This document shows, one piece after another, positions 24,705 to 34,903 of a DNA stretch of 46,399 bases. The notes below the pieces were generated by a model. It had not been told where the DNA came from, did not search any database, and saw only the letters and a list, made by a program, of their open reading frames with translations. This stretch comes from Balneolaceae bacterium. GTDB lineage: Bacteria; Bacteroidota; Rhodothermia; Balneolales; Balneolaceae. The translations under genes were made by a program, and so were the position numbers. Within the stretch, counting starts at the first letter, position 1, and each line of letters begins with the position of its first letter. Where the stretch lies: contig REDS01000091.1 of assembly GCA_007693395.1 (NCBI GenBank), positions 1-46,399 on the forward strand, written 5' to 3'.

Positions 24705-27700
24705 TTATAGCGGTACTACAACACTCACAATTGTACCGCGTCCCTTGTTACTTATAATATCGAGCTCAGCTGCCATAACCGCTACCCTTGTTCGCATACT
24801 GCGTATTCCAAGGCCAAAATGGCTTTCATCATTTAAATCGAACCCTACACCATTATCTTCTACGGTAAGAAGAAGCTCTTTATCTGAATATACCAATTGT
24901 ACATCAATTCGCTTAGCCTTCCCATGCCTGATTGCATTGTTTATTGCTTCCTGAAATATACGATATAAATTTATCTGAACTTTATCAGATATTTCTGTGT
25001 CTCCAAGGTTATTGTAATAGTAAAAATCAATTTCATTGCTGTTTTTAAGATGGCTGATGAGTGATTCTATAGCCAGCTCAAGGCCATAATCCTGAATTGC
25101 TTTGGGTAATAAATTCTGAGAAATATTTCTCGTTTCTGATATAGCGTGGCTCAAAAATTCCAGGCCCGACTGATAAGCACCGTACAACCTTTCGGGGATT
25201 TCAGGAAGGTCTTCAAAAACCGATTTTAAGTTCATATTTGCAGCCGATAAGTACTGCCCGAGGCCATCGTGCAGCTCTTTTGCTATGCGCTGCCGTTCCC
25301 GCTCCTCACCTTCAATGATGGCACTTATTGCGCGTTCTTCTGCCCGTCGTTGTTCTGTGATATCATGGGCAATCACCAGCCTCTGTATTTTTCCTTTGTA
25401 AAATATGTCTGAAGCAGATACTTCAACTATTAATTTTTCTCTATGTTTGGTAAGATGAGTCCATTCACCAAATGATGTTTTACCCCTGTTTTTTTTGACA
25501 TCCCGTTTTACATACTCAATATCACTTTCCGGCCTTATTGCAAACAGATCCAGTTCCAGTGCCTCATCTTTACTGAAGCCATACTTATCCGAGAATGAAT
25601 CATTTACTGCCGTAAAGCGATATGTTTCCGGATCAAAAATAATCATAGGTATTGGGTTCTGCTCAAAAAGCAGTCTGTATTGTTCCTCAGAAGCCTTTAA
25701 CTCCTCTTTAGATTTTACATCTGCTGTAATATCAGAAATGGTTCCTACCATGTTTAGTACATTTCCCTCATCATCTCTTAGAAAGTACCCCCGATCTATC
25801 ACCACGGAGTAATTACCAAAACCATTTTTAAACTGATAATACTCGAACCATGAACTATGCCCGGATTCCATTGATTTTTTTAGGCTTTCATATACCTTCT
25901 TAAGGTTATCAGGGTGCACATTTTTCTCCCACCAGCCAACGTTATTTTCAATCTCGTTATCCTTATAACCAAACCTCAGCTGCCAGCCCTCACTCCACCA
26001 AACGTGGCCGGTTTTATTATCCCAATCGTATAAAACATCGTTAGAAGATTTGGCAATCATCTCAAACTTATAACTCTGTTCTGCTAATGTTCTTCTGTAT
26101 TCCAATTCCTGGGTTTTATCAACCATTGCACCTATAATTCTAATAATGGCACCATCTTCATCTCTCAGGATGGTAGCACTATCTACTACAGTTTTTTTTG
26201 TGCCATCTGCTGCATAAAATTGATACTCTTCTGACCAAAACGTTGAGCCATCATTTTCAGCAGTTTCCATGCTATTTATGACACGTTGCTGGTCTTCCTC
26301 CGCAATTTTTTCATGCCAGAACCTATTATTACCCTCATATTCCTCTTTTGAGTAACCAAGCACAGATTCAATTCCAACTCCCCACCAAAGCATATTTGCC
26401 TCGGGATTCCACTCCCAAATCACATCACTTATAATATCTGCAGCTACTTCAAAACGTTTCTGTTCTTGTTGCAAATGATATTCCATCATTTTTATTTCGG
26501 TTATATCAAGCACTGTACCGGTAAAAATGTGTGCGTTGTTGTACTCGTCATAAATCCGTTTTCCCTTTACCTGCACAAAACCAATTTGCCCCCCCCTTTT
26601 GATAATTCTATGGTTCAGTTCAAAGCTTTTTTCTTCGATAAACTTCGAAATGGTTTTTTCCACTAAATCCATATCATCTGCGTGGGTCAACTCAACATAA
26701 TTTTCAATATTTGGGTTGAACTGAGCAGGGTCTTTATCGTAAATCTGATACACTATGTCTGACCACCAAAGCTCTTCGGTTTCAATATTTAGCGACCAAT
26801 ACCCTAAACGCGCAATTTCCTGAGCTTGTAAAAGCCTTTCCTGGTTACGTAACAATTCGTACTGCTGCTCTTTAATTTTGGAGATATCCTGTACTGTGCT
26901 AATCCGATACCCTCTTCCTGTGTCGGAATCTGTAACCAATGTGAGATTAATGAGCGCATCAAAAGTTGAACCATCTTTTCGCATCATTTCACTTTCAAAT
27001 ATGGTAAATCCAAATTCATCGAGCTCATTAATAATTCTGTCTACATCACCCTTCCATTTTTCAGAATAAAGCCTGTTTACAGACATTCCTTCCATTTCAT
27101 CCATCGAATATCCAAACAACTCTGCATAAGCTCCGTTAACCCTCTCAAGTTTATTGGCTTGATGGTTACTTACTGATAAACCGGTGTTTGATTGCAAGAA
27201 TACCTCTGCAAGTAACTGGTTTTCTTTTTCAAAGTTTACCCTGTCCGTAATATCCACATGAGTTCCTGCAAGCCTTACCGGTTTTCCTTCATCGCCCCAC
27301 TCAACCGTTCTGCCGCGATCTAAAATCCAAACCCAGTGGCCTTTCTTGTGTTTCATCCTCACTTCTACTTCATAGATTTCAGTTCTGCCTTCGAAGTAGT
27401 CATCTACTGCCTTTTTAAATCGCAGCAGATCATCAGGATGCACCAATTTGTTCCAGGTAGCTATTGATATTGGCTCCAGCTCCTCCTTACTATAGCCAAC
27501 AAGTATGGCCCACATTTCATCTATTTCAACCTGCCCGGTATGCGGGTACCACTCCCACGTGCCTACATTTGCGCTCGAGGTTGTAAGCTCCAGCCTTTCT
27601 TTACTCTTTTGGATGCTCTCTTCCAGGTTTTTTCTTTCGGTTATATCTACACCTATTCCAATTGATTTGTCTTCACTAATTTTGGCATTTATCCAGGTGG

Positions 27701-28922
27701 TATATAGTTTTTTTCCACTTTTGCTGATCAGTTCAAAGTCTGACCATTTACCCTCTGCCTCAGAAATTTCTGTTTTGCCCCTGTTATAATCTTCTTCCGT
27801 TGTTATCAATTGGAGAAGATTGCCTGTTTTTGCATCCTCATTGGTATATCCAATCTTCTCTTCAAAATACTTATTTACTGATGTTACAGTTGCTCTATCC
27901 CCATGCACATAGATGAAAACCGGCATACTGTCAAAAATTGCCTGCAGCTCTTCTCTTTCTGATTTTATCTGATTTTCAAGCTTTTTCCTCTCAGTTATAT
28001 CGTAACCCACTCCTACAAATGTATCGTTGCTCAGAATAATGTTGGTCCATAGCTGGTTTCTTACTTCACCACTCTTGGTATGCACTTCATACTCTTTCCA
28101 GCCCTTGTACATTTTTTTAATATCCTTTCTGATAACGTCTCTGTAGGCAGGGTCCGGATAACAAAGTTCCAAAAGTGAGCTCTGCTTCACATCCTCGTAG
28201 CTCCAGCCCAAAATATCTTGATGATATTTGTTGAACATGATCAGGTTTTGATTCTTGTCATAAATATTAATCAAAACCGGAATTCGGTCGAATAGCTTTT
28301 CGAGACGCTCTCTCTCTATTTTAAGTTGATGCTCTAACTCCCGGTTTTTGGTAACATCAATGGTAATACCACTCACTTTTTTTACGCTATCAGTTACTTC
28401 TGTTGGTTCTCCCTTTGTCCATAGCCATCGGGTTGATCCATCCGGCAATACAACCCTGTATTGCATAAAAAATTCTACTCCTTCTTTCAGAGTTTTTTCT
28501 GCAAGCCTGTTGAATTCATCAATGTCGTCTTCATGTATAACATCCAGAACCATCCCTATATTCAGATTTACACCTTCCCGAAACCCAAAAAGTGAATTAT
28601 GATTATTGGAAAGTATGTATGAATCGGTTTCAGGAAAATATTCCCAGGTTGCTATCTGCCCGGAGTTGAGTGCAAGATTCAGGCTCTTCTCTTTTTCCCG
28701 AAGTTTTCGCTCACTGCCGGCAATGTACTTTTCATAGCTCTTCATCATCAGAAAAAGAGCAACTGCAGTCATTGTAACATAGAAAAAGCCTTTTGCCGTC
28801 TGAAGTTGTGAAAGCAGAATAATATCATCGACAAGCCATTCCAGTATTTGATCCGTAGTTGCAATCCATACAGTAGCAAAGATCAGATAGATTACAGATA
28901 TGCGTAGTGGAGTAAATTTCAT
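24705..28922 (-). CDS. Membrane-anchored nine-PAS HisKA_3 sensor kinase
   Basis: A 1405-residue kinase. Two membrane segments (about 7-25 and 42-60) anchor it with almost no periplasmic part, so sensing is probably cytoplasmic or within the membrane. I count nine tandem PAS/PAC units between about 75 and 1190, most ending in a DITERK/DITD-type motif and a short coil. The kinase core is HisKA_3 with His1218 in RQRIAKELHDGLGQ, N-box EAINNAIRH (Asn about 1329) and G1 EDNGVGF, G2 FGLGIRSM, all intact. This is the NarL-partner class, and a NarL regulator follows 15 bases downstream. Ligands of the PAS units are unknown; I see no obvious haem or flavin signature. Confidence 0.94.
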   Translation of the reverse strand: MKFTPLRISVIYLIFATVWIATTDQILEWLVDDIILLSQLQTAKGFFYVTMTAVALFLMMKSYEKYIAGSERKLREKEKSLNLALNSGQIATWEYFPETDSYILSNNHNSLFGFREGVNLNIGMVLDVIHEDDIDEFNRLAEKTLKEGVEFFMQYRVVLPDGSTRWLWTKGEPTEVTDSVKKVSGITIDVTKNRELEHQLKIERERLEKLFDRIPVLINIYDKNQNLIMFNKYHQDILGWSYEDVKQSSLLELCYPDPAYRDVIRKDIKKMYKGWKEYEVHTKSGEVRNQLWTNIILSNDTFVGVGYDITERKKLENQIKSEREELQAIFDSMPVFIYVHGDRATVTSVNKYFEEKIGYTNEDAKTGNLLQLITTEEDYNRGKTEISEAEGKWSDFELISKSGKKLYTTWINAKISEDKSIGIGVDITERKNLEESIQKSKERLELTTSSANVGTWEWYPHTGQVEIDEMWAILVGYSKEELEPISIATWNKLVHPDDLLRFKKAVDDYFEGRTEIYEVEVRMKHKKGHWVWILDRGRTVEWGDEGKPVRLAGTHVDITDRVNFEKENQLLAEVFLQSNTGLSVSNHQANKLERVNGAYAELFGYSMDEMEGMSVNRLYSEKWKGDVDRIINELDEFGFTIFESEMMRKDGSTFDALINLTLVTDSDTGRGYRISTVQDISKIKEQQYELLRNQERLLQAQEIARLGYWSLNIETEELWWSDIVYQIYDKDPAQFNPNIENYVELTHADDMDLVEKTISKFIEEKSFELNHRIIKRGGQIGFVQVKGKRIYDEYNNAHIFTGTVLDITEIKMMEYHLQQEQKRFEVAADIISDVIWEWNPEANMLWWGVGIESVLGYSKEEYEGNNRFWHEKIAEEDQQRVINSMETAENDGSTFWSEEYQFYAADGTKKTVVDSATILRDEDGAIIRIIGAMVDKTQELEYRRTLAEQSYKFEMIAKSSNDVLYDWDNKTGHVWWSEGWQLRFGYKDNEIENNVGWWEKNVHPDNLKKVYESLKKSMESGHSSWFEYYQFKNGFGNYSVVIDRGYFLRDDEGNVLNMVGTISDITADVKSKEELKASEEQYRLLFEQNPIPMIIFDPETYRFTAVNDSFSDKYGFSKDEALELDLFAIRPESDIEYVKRDVKKNRGKTSFGEWTHLTKHREKLIVEVSASDIFYKGKIQRLVIAHDITEQRRAEERAISAIIEGEERERQRIAKELHDGLGQYLSAANMNLKSVFEDLPEIPERLYGAYQSGLEFLSHAISETRNISQNLLPKAIQDYGLELAIESLISHLKNSNEIDFYYYNNLGDTEISDKVQINLYRIFQEAINNAIRHGKAKRIDVQLVYSDKELLLTVEDNGVGFDLNDESHFGLGIRSMRTRVAVMAAELDIISNKGRGTIVSVVVPL

Positions 28923-29006
28923 AGCTTATATCGTTATGGCTTACCTCTACTTTACTGAATTGATCACTTCCGATCAACTTCTCCTGATATCACATAAGCT
29001 AAAAAA

Positions 29007-30155
29007 CTACCACTTGCCTTCGCGAACCGGATAACTGCCTAAAACTTTTAAATACTGCGCTTTTTTTGCCAATTTTTCGAGAGCATCTGCCACTCTTGAG
29101 TTATTGGTGTTGCCTTCAATATCCAGATAAAAAAGGGATTGCCACGGGTGCCCCATTCGCGGGCGAGACTCCAGCTTTGTCATGTTTATTCCATTGGCAT
29201 CAAGCAGGTTAAGGCACTTTAGCAGGGCTCCTTTCTCATCTATGGTAGCGAAAATGAGGGAAGTTTTACAGTTGAGCTGAGGGTCGCAGGAAATTTCATC
29301 TTTACTCACTATTACAAACCGCGTGAAATTATCCGCTTGGTTTGCCAAATCACGCTTCAGTATATTCAGGCCATAGATTTCTGCAGCATACGCACTGGCA
29401 ATTGCTGCTTGCGAAAGATCATCATCGTCCCGCACTTTACGGGCAGCCATGGCGGTATCGAAGTACGACTCAACATGGCATCTGGGCAGCGAGCTCAAAA
29501 ATCGGCTGCACTGCGCAATCGCCTGTGGGTGAGATAAAATTCTCCTGACATTACTCAATTGAACATTCTCCGGAGCCATGAGGCAGTGGTTAATTTTCAG
29601 AACCTCCTCACCTATAATGTAGAGATTCTTTTCGTTCAAAAGATCGTACGTATCGTTGATGGAGCCGGCAGTAGTATTCTCAATCGGCAGAATTGAAACG
29701 TTCACATCGCCTTTTTCTACTGCATCAGCGGCTTCTTCAAAACGGGTATACCCGATACACTCTACATGTTTATAACGCTGCTTAAAGTGGCGCATTGCCG
29801 CTTGATGGCTAAACGCCCCATCTGTACCCTGATATGAAACCCGTATTGTCTCTTCCTGGGCCTTATCGTTCTGGTGGTCTAACAACGCATGTGTTTGATA
29901 ACGAACCGAGTGTTGAATAATCTCACGGAAAAGTTGCTCCAGAAAAAAGGGATCCATGCCTGCTTCAGGTGCTTTTTCACGGATTTTCTTTAGTAATTTT
30001 TCTTCCCTTTCGGGGTCTCGAATTTCGTCTGCACGTTCAAGTTTATCATGAATAACCTGCTGTACAATTTTTTGCCTCTCACCCAGTGCTTTTACAATGG
30101 CTTCATCGAGGTGATCGATGGTTTTGCGGATCTCTTCCAGTCGTTCTTTTGACAT
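29007..30155 (-). CDS. pheA: Bifunctional chorismate mutase / prephenate dehydratase (P-protein)
   Basis: A 382-residue protein with an AroQ-type chorismate mutase helix bundle (about 1-90, beginning LEEIRKTIDHLDEAIVKAL), a prephenate dehydratase domain (about 105-285: YQGTDGAFSHQAA, LPIENTTAGSINDTYDLL, and the catalytic NFTRFVIV), and a C-terminal ACT domain with KLESRP, where phenylalanine binds for feedback inhibition. It makes phenylpyruvate from chorismate. Its ATG is two bases after the stop of the AAA+ ATPase gene, making it the last member of the pspA run; a stress operon is an unusual home for this gene, and an internal promoter is possible. The downstream gap to the signalling island is 84 bases. 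Confidence 0.95.
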   Translation of the reverse strand: MSKERLEEIRKTIDHLDEAIVKALGERQKIVQQVIHDKLERADEIRDPEREEKLLKKIREKAPEAGMDPFFLEQLFREIIQHSVRYQTHALLDHQNDKAQEETIRVSYQGTDGAFSHQAAMRHFKQRYKHVECIGYTRFEEAADAVEKGDVNVSILPIENTTAGSINDTYDLLNEKNLYIIGEEVLKINHCLMAPENVQLSNVRRILSHPQAIAQCSRFLSSLPRCHVESYFDTAMAARKVRDDDDLSQAAIASAYAAEIYGLNILKRDLANQADNFTRFVIVSKDEISCDPQLNCKTSLIFATIDEKGALLKCLNLLDANGINMTKLESRPRMGHPWQSLFYLDIEGNTNNSRVADALEKLAKKAQYLKVLGSYPVREGKW

Positions 30156-30157
30156 TC

Positions 30158-31870
30158 TTAGCGTATCTGTTTCTTCAGTTCTTGTATACGTGTTAAAATA
30201 TTGTTGCGATCTAATTTACGGAATCGATCGGGTAAAAGTGCTTTTGATGTACATTCTGCTACAGCTGTTAATGTTTGCAGCTCAACTTCGTCGGGATAGG
30301 TGGGCGGGAGGAAATCCTCAAAAACTGATTCTAAAATTTCAGGAGTGGTTTTATCAAGGCTTTCTGATGCAGTTCGGAATTTGGCCCGCGTCAGTGCGGC
30401 TTCCATATCGGCACCGGAGTAATTGGCATTGCCTTTTAAAACTGCCCCCGGTACATACGGCTCTGAAAGCTCAAGGCCTGTTTTTTTCTGCATTGCCTCA
30501 AAAAGTTCAATTCGCTCTTCCTTTGTTTCGGGCGGGAAAAGTGCAATATGCTCCTCAGCACGGCCCTGCCTTTTCAGGTCAATCGGCATCAGGTCGGGGC
30601 GGGCTGTCATCAAAAACCAGATGATTCTTCCACGGTTTTCAGTGTTACTCATAAATGTGGCAATCTGCGAAAACACCCTGCTTGAAACACCACTATCCCC
30701 CGATGCTGCCCTGTCGCCCAGATAGGCATCGGCCTCATCAATCATCACCGCCACAGGGGACATCGCCCTGAGCAAATTCAGAATTTTTTCAAGATTTCCC
30801 TCCGTAACACCCTGCCACTGACTGCGGAAATTTTTGAGTTTCACCATTGGTATGCCCACCTCCCCCGAAAACGAGGTTACCAAAAAGGTTTTACCGGTAC
30901 CAACCGGGCCGCAAACAAGGTAACCCATTGGCAACACGTCGCGTCTGCCGGCTTTTAGTGCACTCACTGCCTGCCTCAGATGTAATTTTACTTTCTTGTG
31001 GCCTGCTACTGAATCGAGATTCCCTTTGGTATTCACAAACTCCAAAAGGCCGTATGCTTCCGCCTCAATCATCTCTTTTTTGATTTTTGTAAGCGAATCA
31101 AAGGTAATTTTCTCACCATTTTGCACCGCATTGGAGAGAATACTCTTAAGCTTCAGATAGCCAAGGCCGGCCGTCATCTGTGCCATCACTTTTTCAGGCA
31201 CAGAAGATATCTCGTTGTAGCGCTTCGGGTCTGTCTCCGCTTTTATGTAACGAAGCCTTCCGTCTTCGTCTGGCAGTGTGATACGAATATCCGACGAGTA
31301 TGGATTTTGCAGAAGGGTTCGGTTCAGGTCTGCCCGGTTTTCAGTTAACAGTACGGTAGTAAAATCAGCGGCAAGAAAAAGCGGGTCATGAGCCCACTTC
31401 AACAGATAGACGAGCGAATTTCGATCTTCGGTTCCCGAACTCCCGGTGTCGCTTGCGGGCACTATGGTTTCTGCAAAATCGATGATTAGGGCAACACTTT
31501 TGTTCTGATCGAGCCGTGAGCGGAAATATTGCTCAAGAATGGAGAATACCCGCACAGGATCTTTCGGCAGCTTTTTTGCATACTCCGTACCGGCAAACGA
31601 ATCCTGGCCGGCAACTGCCCTGCTGAAATCCCGTTGTGAATCCTGATCGCGGAAATAGATACCGGAGGCACGATCGTAGAAAACCACAATATCCCGGGCA
31701 CCAAAAAACTCTTCCGCCATAAAGGTTTTCAGGCGCAGATATTTCTTGTCTGTTTCAGGGCCTACAGGTACAAGGTCGTGCACATTTCCGTGTATGATAA
31801 ACTGGTTCAGCGTTCTGCTGAGATACTTTTTAGCGAGCTGCCCGGCCCATTCGGGATATATATCTATCAT
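30158..31870 (-). CDS. AAA+ ATPase with degenerate N-terminal ATPase-like half (Ycf46-like)
   Basis: A 570-residue cytoplasmic protein. The C-terminal half is a classical AAA module: Walker A GPVGTGKT (321-328), Walker B VAVMIDEAD (373-381), sensor 1 in WFLMTARPD, arginine-finger region RQGRAEE, sensor 2 YSGADMEAAL. The N-terminal ~280 residues keep beta-alpha core traces (SVALIIDFAETI, TTVLLTENRADL) but have no Walker A, like the inactive first domain of Ycf46-type proteins. The chain ends in a helical tail. Such ATPases remodel protein assemblies. It shares a transcript with pspA, two coiled-coil proteins and a CNNM transporter, so the likely clients are membrane or PspA-type assemblies; this is inference. 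Spacing to the CNNM gene is 43 bases. Confidence 0.85.
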   Translation of the reverse strand: MIDIYPEWAGQLAKKYLSRTLNQFIIHGNVHDLVPVGPETDKKYLRLKTFMAEEFFGARDIVVFYDRASGIYFRDQDSQRDFSRAVAGQDSFAGTEYAKKLPKDPVRVFSILEQYFRSRLDQNKSVALIIDFAETIVPASDTGSSGTEDRNSLVYLLKWAHDPLFLAADFTTVLLTENRADLNRTLLQNPYSSDIRITLPDEDGRLRYIKAETDPKRYNEISSVPEKVMAQMTAGLGYLKLKSILSNAVQNGEKITFDSLTKIKKEMIEAEAYGLLEFVNTKGNLDSVAGHKKVKLHLRQAVSALKAGRRDVLPMGYLVCGPVGTGKTFLVTSFSGEVGIPMVKLKNFRSQWQGVTEGNLEKILNLLRAMSPVAVMIDEADAYLGDRAASGDSGVSSRVFSQIATFMSNTENRGRIIWFLMTARPDLMPIDLKRQGRAEEHIALFPPETKEERIELFEAMQKKTGLELSEPYVPGAVLKGNANYSGADMEAALTRAKFRTASESLDKTTPEILESVFEDFLPPTYPDEVELQTLTAVAECTSKALLPDRFRKLDRNNILTRIQELKKQIR

Positions 31871-31913
31871 AACTTTTCCTTTTTGCAGTGTTATTTACCT
31901 ACAGGCCGCCCAA

Positions 31914-33197
31914 TCAATCTCCTGTACCTGTTACAAGCTTTACAGTTTCAAGCTTGCTTTGGGTGGCTTTCGTAATAATAAACGTATTTCCGTTAATCAA
32001 AATCTCTTCATTCACTTTTGGAATCCGGCCGGTATGATGGATAATGTAACCTGCTACTGTTTCGAATTCATCTTCTTCATAATTGAAACTGATTTCAGGA
32101 TAATAATCTTCAAGATCATCCAGTTCAACTGAACCCGATAGCAGAAACGTATTCTGATTTATCTTCTTGATTATTTCACTCTCTTTATCATACTCATCCT
32201 GTATATCACCAACCACTTCTTCAATCAAATCTTCAATAGTTACCATGCCTGCTGTGCCTCCGTACTCATCAATCACCACAGCAACAGAAATGTTGCTCTG
32301 CCTGAATTCGGTTAGCAGATCTTTTGATTTTTTACTGGATGGAATCAACTTCACCGGACGTATAATCTCACTGATATCTTTTGGGTTACTGAACATGTCG
32401 TACGCAAAAACCACCCCGATAATGTCATCAATAGTATCCTGATAAACCGGAATTTTTGAGTAGCCTGATTCAATGAATGCCTTTTTGAGGTCCTGCAGGC
32501 TGGCACTTTTCTCAACAGCAATAATTTCTGTTCGTGGCACCATTGTTTCGCGAACACGCTTATTGGAAAGTTCGAGAACGTTGTGAAGTATTTCCGAGTC
32601 ATCATGATCAATATCCTTGCTGCCACCACTCTCCTTCAGTTCTCTAAAAATCATTTCAACATCCTGCCTGCGAAATACCTTATCACTTCTCTCATTATCA
32701 ATCTTAAGCAGCCGAATGAGAAAACCGGATGCACTATTGCTTAAATAGATGAGCGGCCATAACAGATATTCAGTGATTCGTAATGGAATGGCAATAACTT
32801 TAATAATATGATCGGCCATTACCCTGAATATGGCTTTGGAAAGAATTTCTCCGAATAAAAGAATCAATACCGAAGCAACCACCGTCTGGAGAAAAAGCAC
32901 CATAGCCGCACTCGGCACTTCAGCCAAAACTGAAGAGTAAAGAGCACGGATAGGTTCAGCGAGAAAAATGGCCATTAGTGTAGCATAGGCCACATTGATG
33001 ATGTTATTCCCAACAAGAGTTGTAGAAAGAAATTTTTCGGGGTTATCACTAAAATAGGCAAGCGACCTGCCCCTAAATGTATCTTTACGCGACTCTATTT
33101 CCAGCTTCAGTTTGTTAGCAGTAACAAATGCCATTTCTGAACCCGAAAAAAATGCACTTATCAAAATTACTATTACAATGTAAAGAATTTCAGGCAT
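31914..33197 (-). CDS. CNNM/CorC-family membrane protein (DUF21-CBS-CorC_HlyC)
   Basis: A 427-residue inner-membrane protein: DUF21/CNNM transmembrane region (about 1-155, four hydrophobic segments, starting with the conserved SAFFSGSEMAFVTA), a CBS pair (about 205-330; MVPRTEIIAVEKSASLQDL, IDEYGGTAGMVTIEDLIEEVVGDI) and a C-terminal CorC_HlyC domain (about 345-420). The family is associated with magnesium/cobalt efflux and is often annotated as hemolysin, a label not supported for these proteins. The CBS pair would sense adenine nucleotides with Mg. It lies between a crotonase and the AAA+ gene on the same strand, with 39- and 43-base spacers, so it is probably part of the pspA transcript. 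Confidence 0.93.
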   Translation of the reverse strand: MPEILYIVIVILISAFFSGSEMAFVTANKLKLEIESRKDTFRGRSLAYFSDNPEKFLSTTLVGNNIINVAYATLMAIFLAEPIRALYSSVLAEVPSAAMVLFLQTVVASVLILLFGEILSKAIFRVMADHIIKVIAIPLRITEYLLWPLIYLSNSASGFLIRLLKIDNERSDKVFRRQDVEMIFRELKESGGSKDIDHDDSEILHNVLELSNKRVRETMVPRTEIIAVEKSASLQDLKKAFIESGYSKIPVYQDTIDDIIGVVFAYDMFSNPKDISEIIRPVKLIPSSKKSKDLLTEFRQSNISVAVVIDEYGGTAGMVTIEDLIEEVVGDIQDEYDKESEIIKKINQNTFLLSGSVELDDLEDYYPEISFNYEEDEFETVAGYIIHHTGRIPKVNEEILINGNTFIITKATQSKLETVKLVTGTGD

Positions 33198-33236
33198 TTA
33201 GAAGGTTTCGCAAAGGTTGAAATTGAGAACTGGCCA

Positions 33237-34022
33237 TTATCTGCCCTTAAATTCTGCTTTTCTTTTTTCAAGAAATGCGCCGGTACCCTCGGAAAAATCC
33301 TCAGTTTCGCACAGACCGCCAAAAAGTACCGCTTCACAGGCAAATCCATTCGCATTGCCGGCCCGGTTAACTGCTTCAATTGCAGCAGCAACTGCAAGCG
33401 GGCCGTTTTTGCTGATTGATGCAGCCAGTTTCTTTGTATAATCAAGAGCTTCAGCGGCAGGCAGAACGTAGTTTACAAGGCCATTTCGGAGTGCTTGCTC
33501 TGCATCTATCGGTTTTCCGGTGAGAATCATCTCCATCGCCTTTGATTTGCCAACCAGTGCAGGCAGGCGCTGTGTGCCGCCATAACCGGGTATCAGCCCG
33601 AGTGAAACTTCCGGCAGACCTATCATTGCATTTTCTGTTGCGATTCTAAGATGGCATGCCATTGCGAGTTCAGCACCACCACCGAGTGCATACCCGTTTA
33701 CAAGCGCAATTACAGGTTTGCTGCTGGTCTCAATGGCTTCAAAAATCTGCTGGCCTACGGAAGCAAGTTTTTCACCGGTCTGCTTATTTAATGTGCTCAA
33801 CTCTTTGATGTCGGCGCCGGCTACAAATGCTTTCTCCCCGGCACCTGTAATGATAAGTACATTAATGGCATCATCAGCCTGTACCGCTTCAATGGCATCA
33901 GAAAGCTCGCTGAGTACCTTCGCGTTTAAAGCGTTCAGTTTATCGGGCCGGTTAATGGTAAGTGTGGCAACGCCGTTTTCATCGGTATCAAATAGAATAT
34001 TCTCAAACACAGGCAGGCTCAT
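33237..34022 (-). CDS. Enoyl-CoA hydratase (crotonase family)
   Basis: A 261-residue short-chain enoyl-CoA hydratase. The oxyanion-hole segments are AFVAGADIKEL and NGYALGGGAELAMACHLRIA; the two catalytic glutamates are in GGGAELAMAC and in LPEVSLGLIPGYGGTQRLPALVG. Both are present, so real hydration of trans-2-enoyl-CoA (for example crotonyl-CoA) is expected. No thiolase or acyl-CoA dehydrogenase is nearby. Its ATG overlaps the stop of the membrane coiled-coil gene upstream (ATGA), which ties it firmly to the pspA operon. A metabolic enzyme here may reflect lipid supply during envelope repair or simply operon accretion; the sequence does not decide. Confidence 0.93.
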   Translation of the reverse strand: MSLPVFENILFDTDENGVATLTINRPDKLNALNAKVLSELSDAIEAVQADDAINVLIITGAGEKAFVAGADIKELSTLNKQTGEKLASVGQQIFEAIETSSKPVIALVNGYALGGGAELAMACHLRIATENAMIGLPEVSLGLIPGYGGTQRLPALVGKSKAMEMILTGKPIDAEQALRNGLVNYVLPAAEALDYTKKLAASISKNGPLAVAAAIEAVNRAGNANGFACEAVLFGGLCETEDFSEGTGAFLEKRKAEFKGR

Positions 34023-34903
34023 ACAGGTTTTCTAACTTTCTTTTCAGTTTCGGTGTGCAGTTTTTCTGCATCTTTTTTCAGCTCGGCTAATTTCAGCTCT
34101 TTATCCATCTCTTCCATGCCGGGGAACATATCATATTCAAGCTCTTCAATAACGGTGGTGGTCTCTTCAACTTCACTGAGAAGATGGTCAAGCTGATGCC
34201 CAACATCATCGGCATTCGGCATGGTCATGGATTGTTCATAGATATATCTGATGGCATCTTCTATGGTATCGAGATGCGTTTCGGTAATCAAATATTTCTC
34301 TTTTGCAGTATCGAATTTTTTGAGGCGTTTGTTCAAAATACTCAGCCGCCGTTTTCCTGTGGCAAGCAGCTTTTCAGAGTCTGTTTCATTTAGTTTAGAC
34401 TCTTGAAGTTTAACATCCCGCCGTATTTCATCCTCCACTTCCGAGTTCATGTACATCTCATATCTTCTGTGCATTTCGAGAAGATTGAGGTAGGTTGAGA
34501 GCAGATCATCCATTTTATTTTGAATATGCTCCAACATTCCTTTTGATGTGTAAGGAAGTGTATCAAAATTCTTTTTTACCTCTTTTGTGATGTGTTTCAA
34601 TACCAGAAAACGCTTTTGCGATTTCGCATCGAGCCGATAAAATATCTGTTTTTCATTCGATCCTTGCTGCTGCTCTTCTTTCTCTTTCTTAAGCCGGATA
34701 TTTTTTTGATAAGATGGCAGCCTTGGTACAATTCCCAGGTAGATAAGCTCCATCCCAAAAGCGAAGGCAAGAATAGCGTTAGGTGCAAGGCCAACATCGT
34801 TCAAAACAAGTGCGGATACCATCGCTACCAGCAGGCAAACAAGATTCACCGGATGCAGAAATGCCTCTTTAGTAAAATTTATATTTTTCTCTTCTTTTTC
34901 CAT
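34019..34903 (-). CDS. Uncharacterised membrane-anchored helical protein in the pspA operon
   Basis: I do not recognise a family. The 294-residue protein has two membrane segments close together (about 16-35 and 40-60, VNLVCLLVAMVSALVL and AILAFAFGMELIYLGIV) and then about 230 highly charged, mostly helical residues facing the cytoplasm, with heptad-like stretches (SKLNETDSEKLLATGKRRLSI, HLLSEVEETTTVIEELEYD). It would tether a long coiled-coil to the inner membrane. Its ATG directly follows the stop of the 148-residue gene (TAA-ATG), and its own stop overlaps the crotonase start, so it is translationally coupled on both sides. By position it is a candidate membrane receptor or effector for PspA; this is inference. 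Confidence 0.85.
   Translation of the reverse strand: MEKEEKNINFTKEAFLHPVNLVCLLVAMVSALVLNDVGLAPNAILAFAFGMELIYLGIVPRLPSYQKNIRLKKEKEEQQQGSNEKQIFYRLDAKSQKRFLVLKHITKEVKKNFDTLPYTSKGMLEHIQNKMDDLLSTYLNLLEMHRRYEMYMNSEVEDEIRRDVKLQESKLNETDSEKLLATGKRRLSILNKRLKKFDTAKEKYLITETHLDTIEDAIRYIYEQSMTMPNADDVGHQLDHLLSEVEETTTVIEELEYDMFPGMEEMDKELKLAELKKDAEKLHTETEKKVRKPV

Noticed and set aside
31914-33197. Hemolysin
   Set aside because: DUF21-CBS-CorC proteins often carry this label, but the architecture is that of ion-transport-linked CNNM/CorC proteins, with no toxin features.
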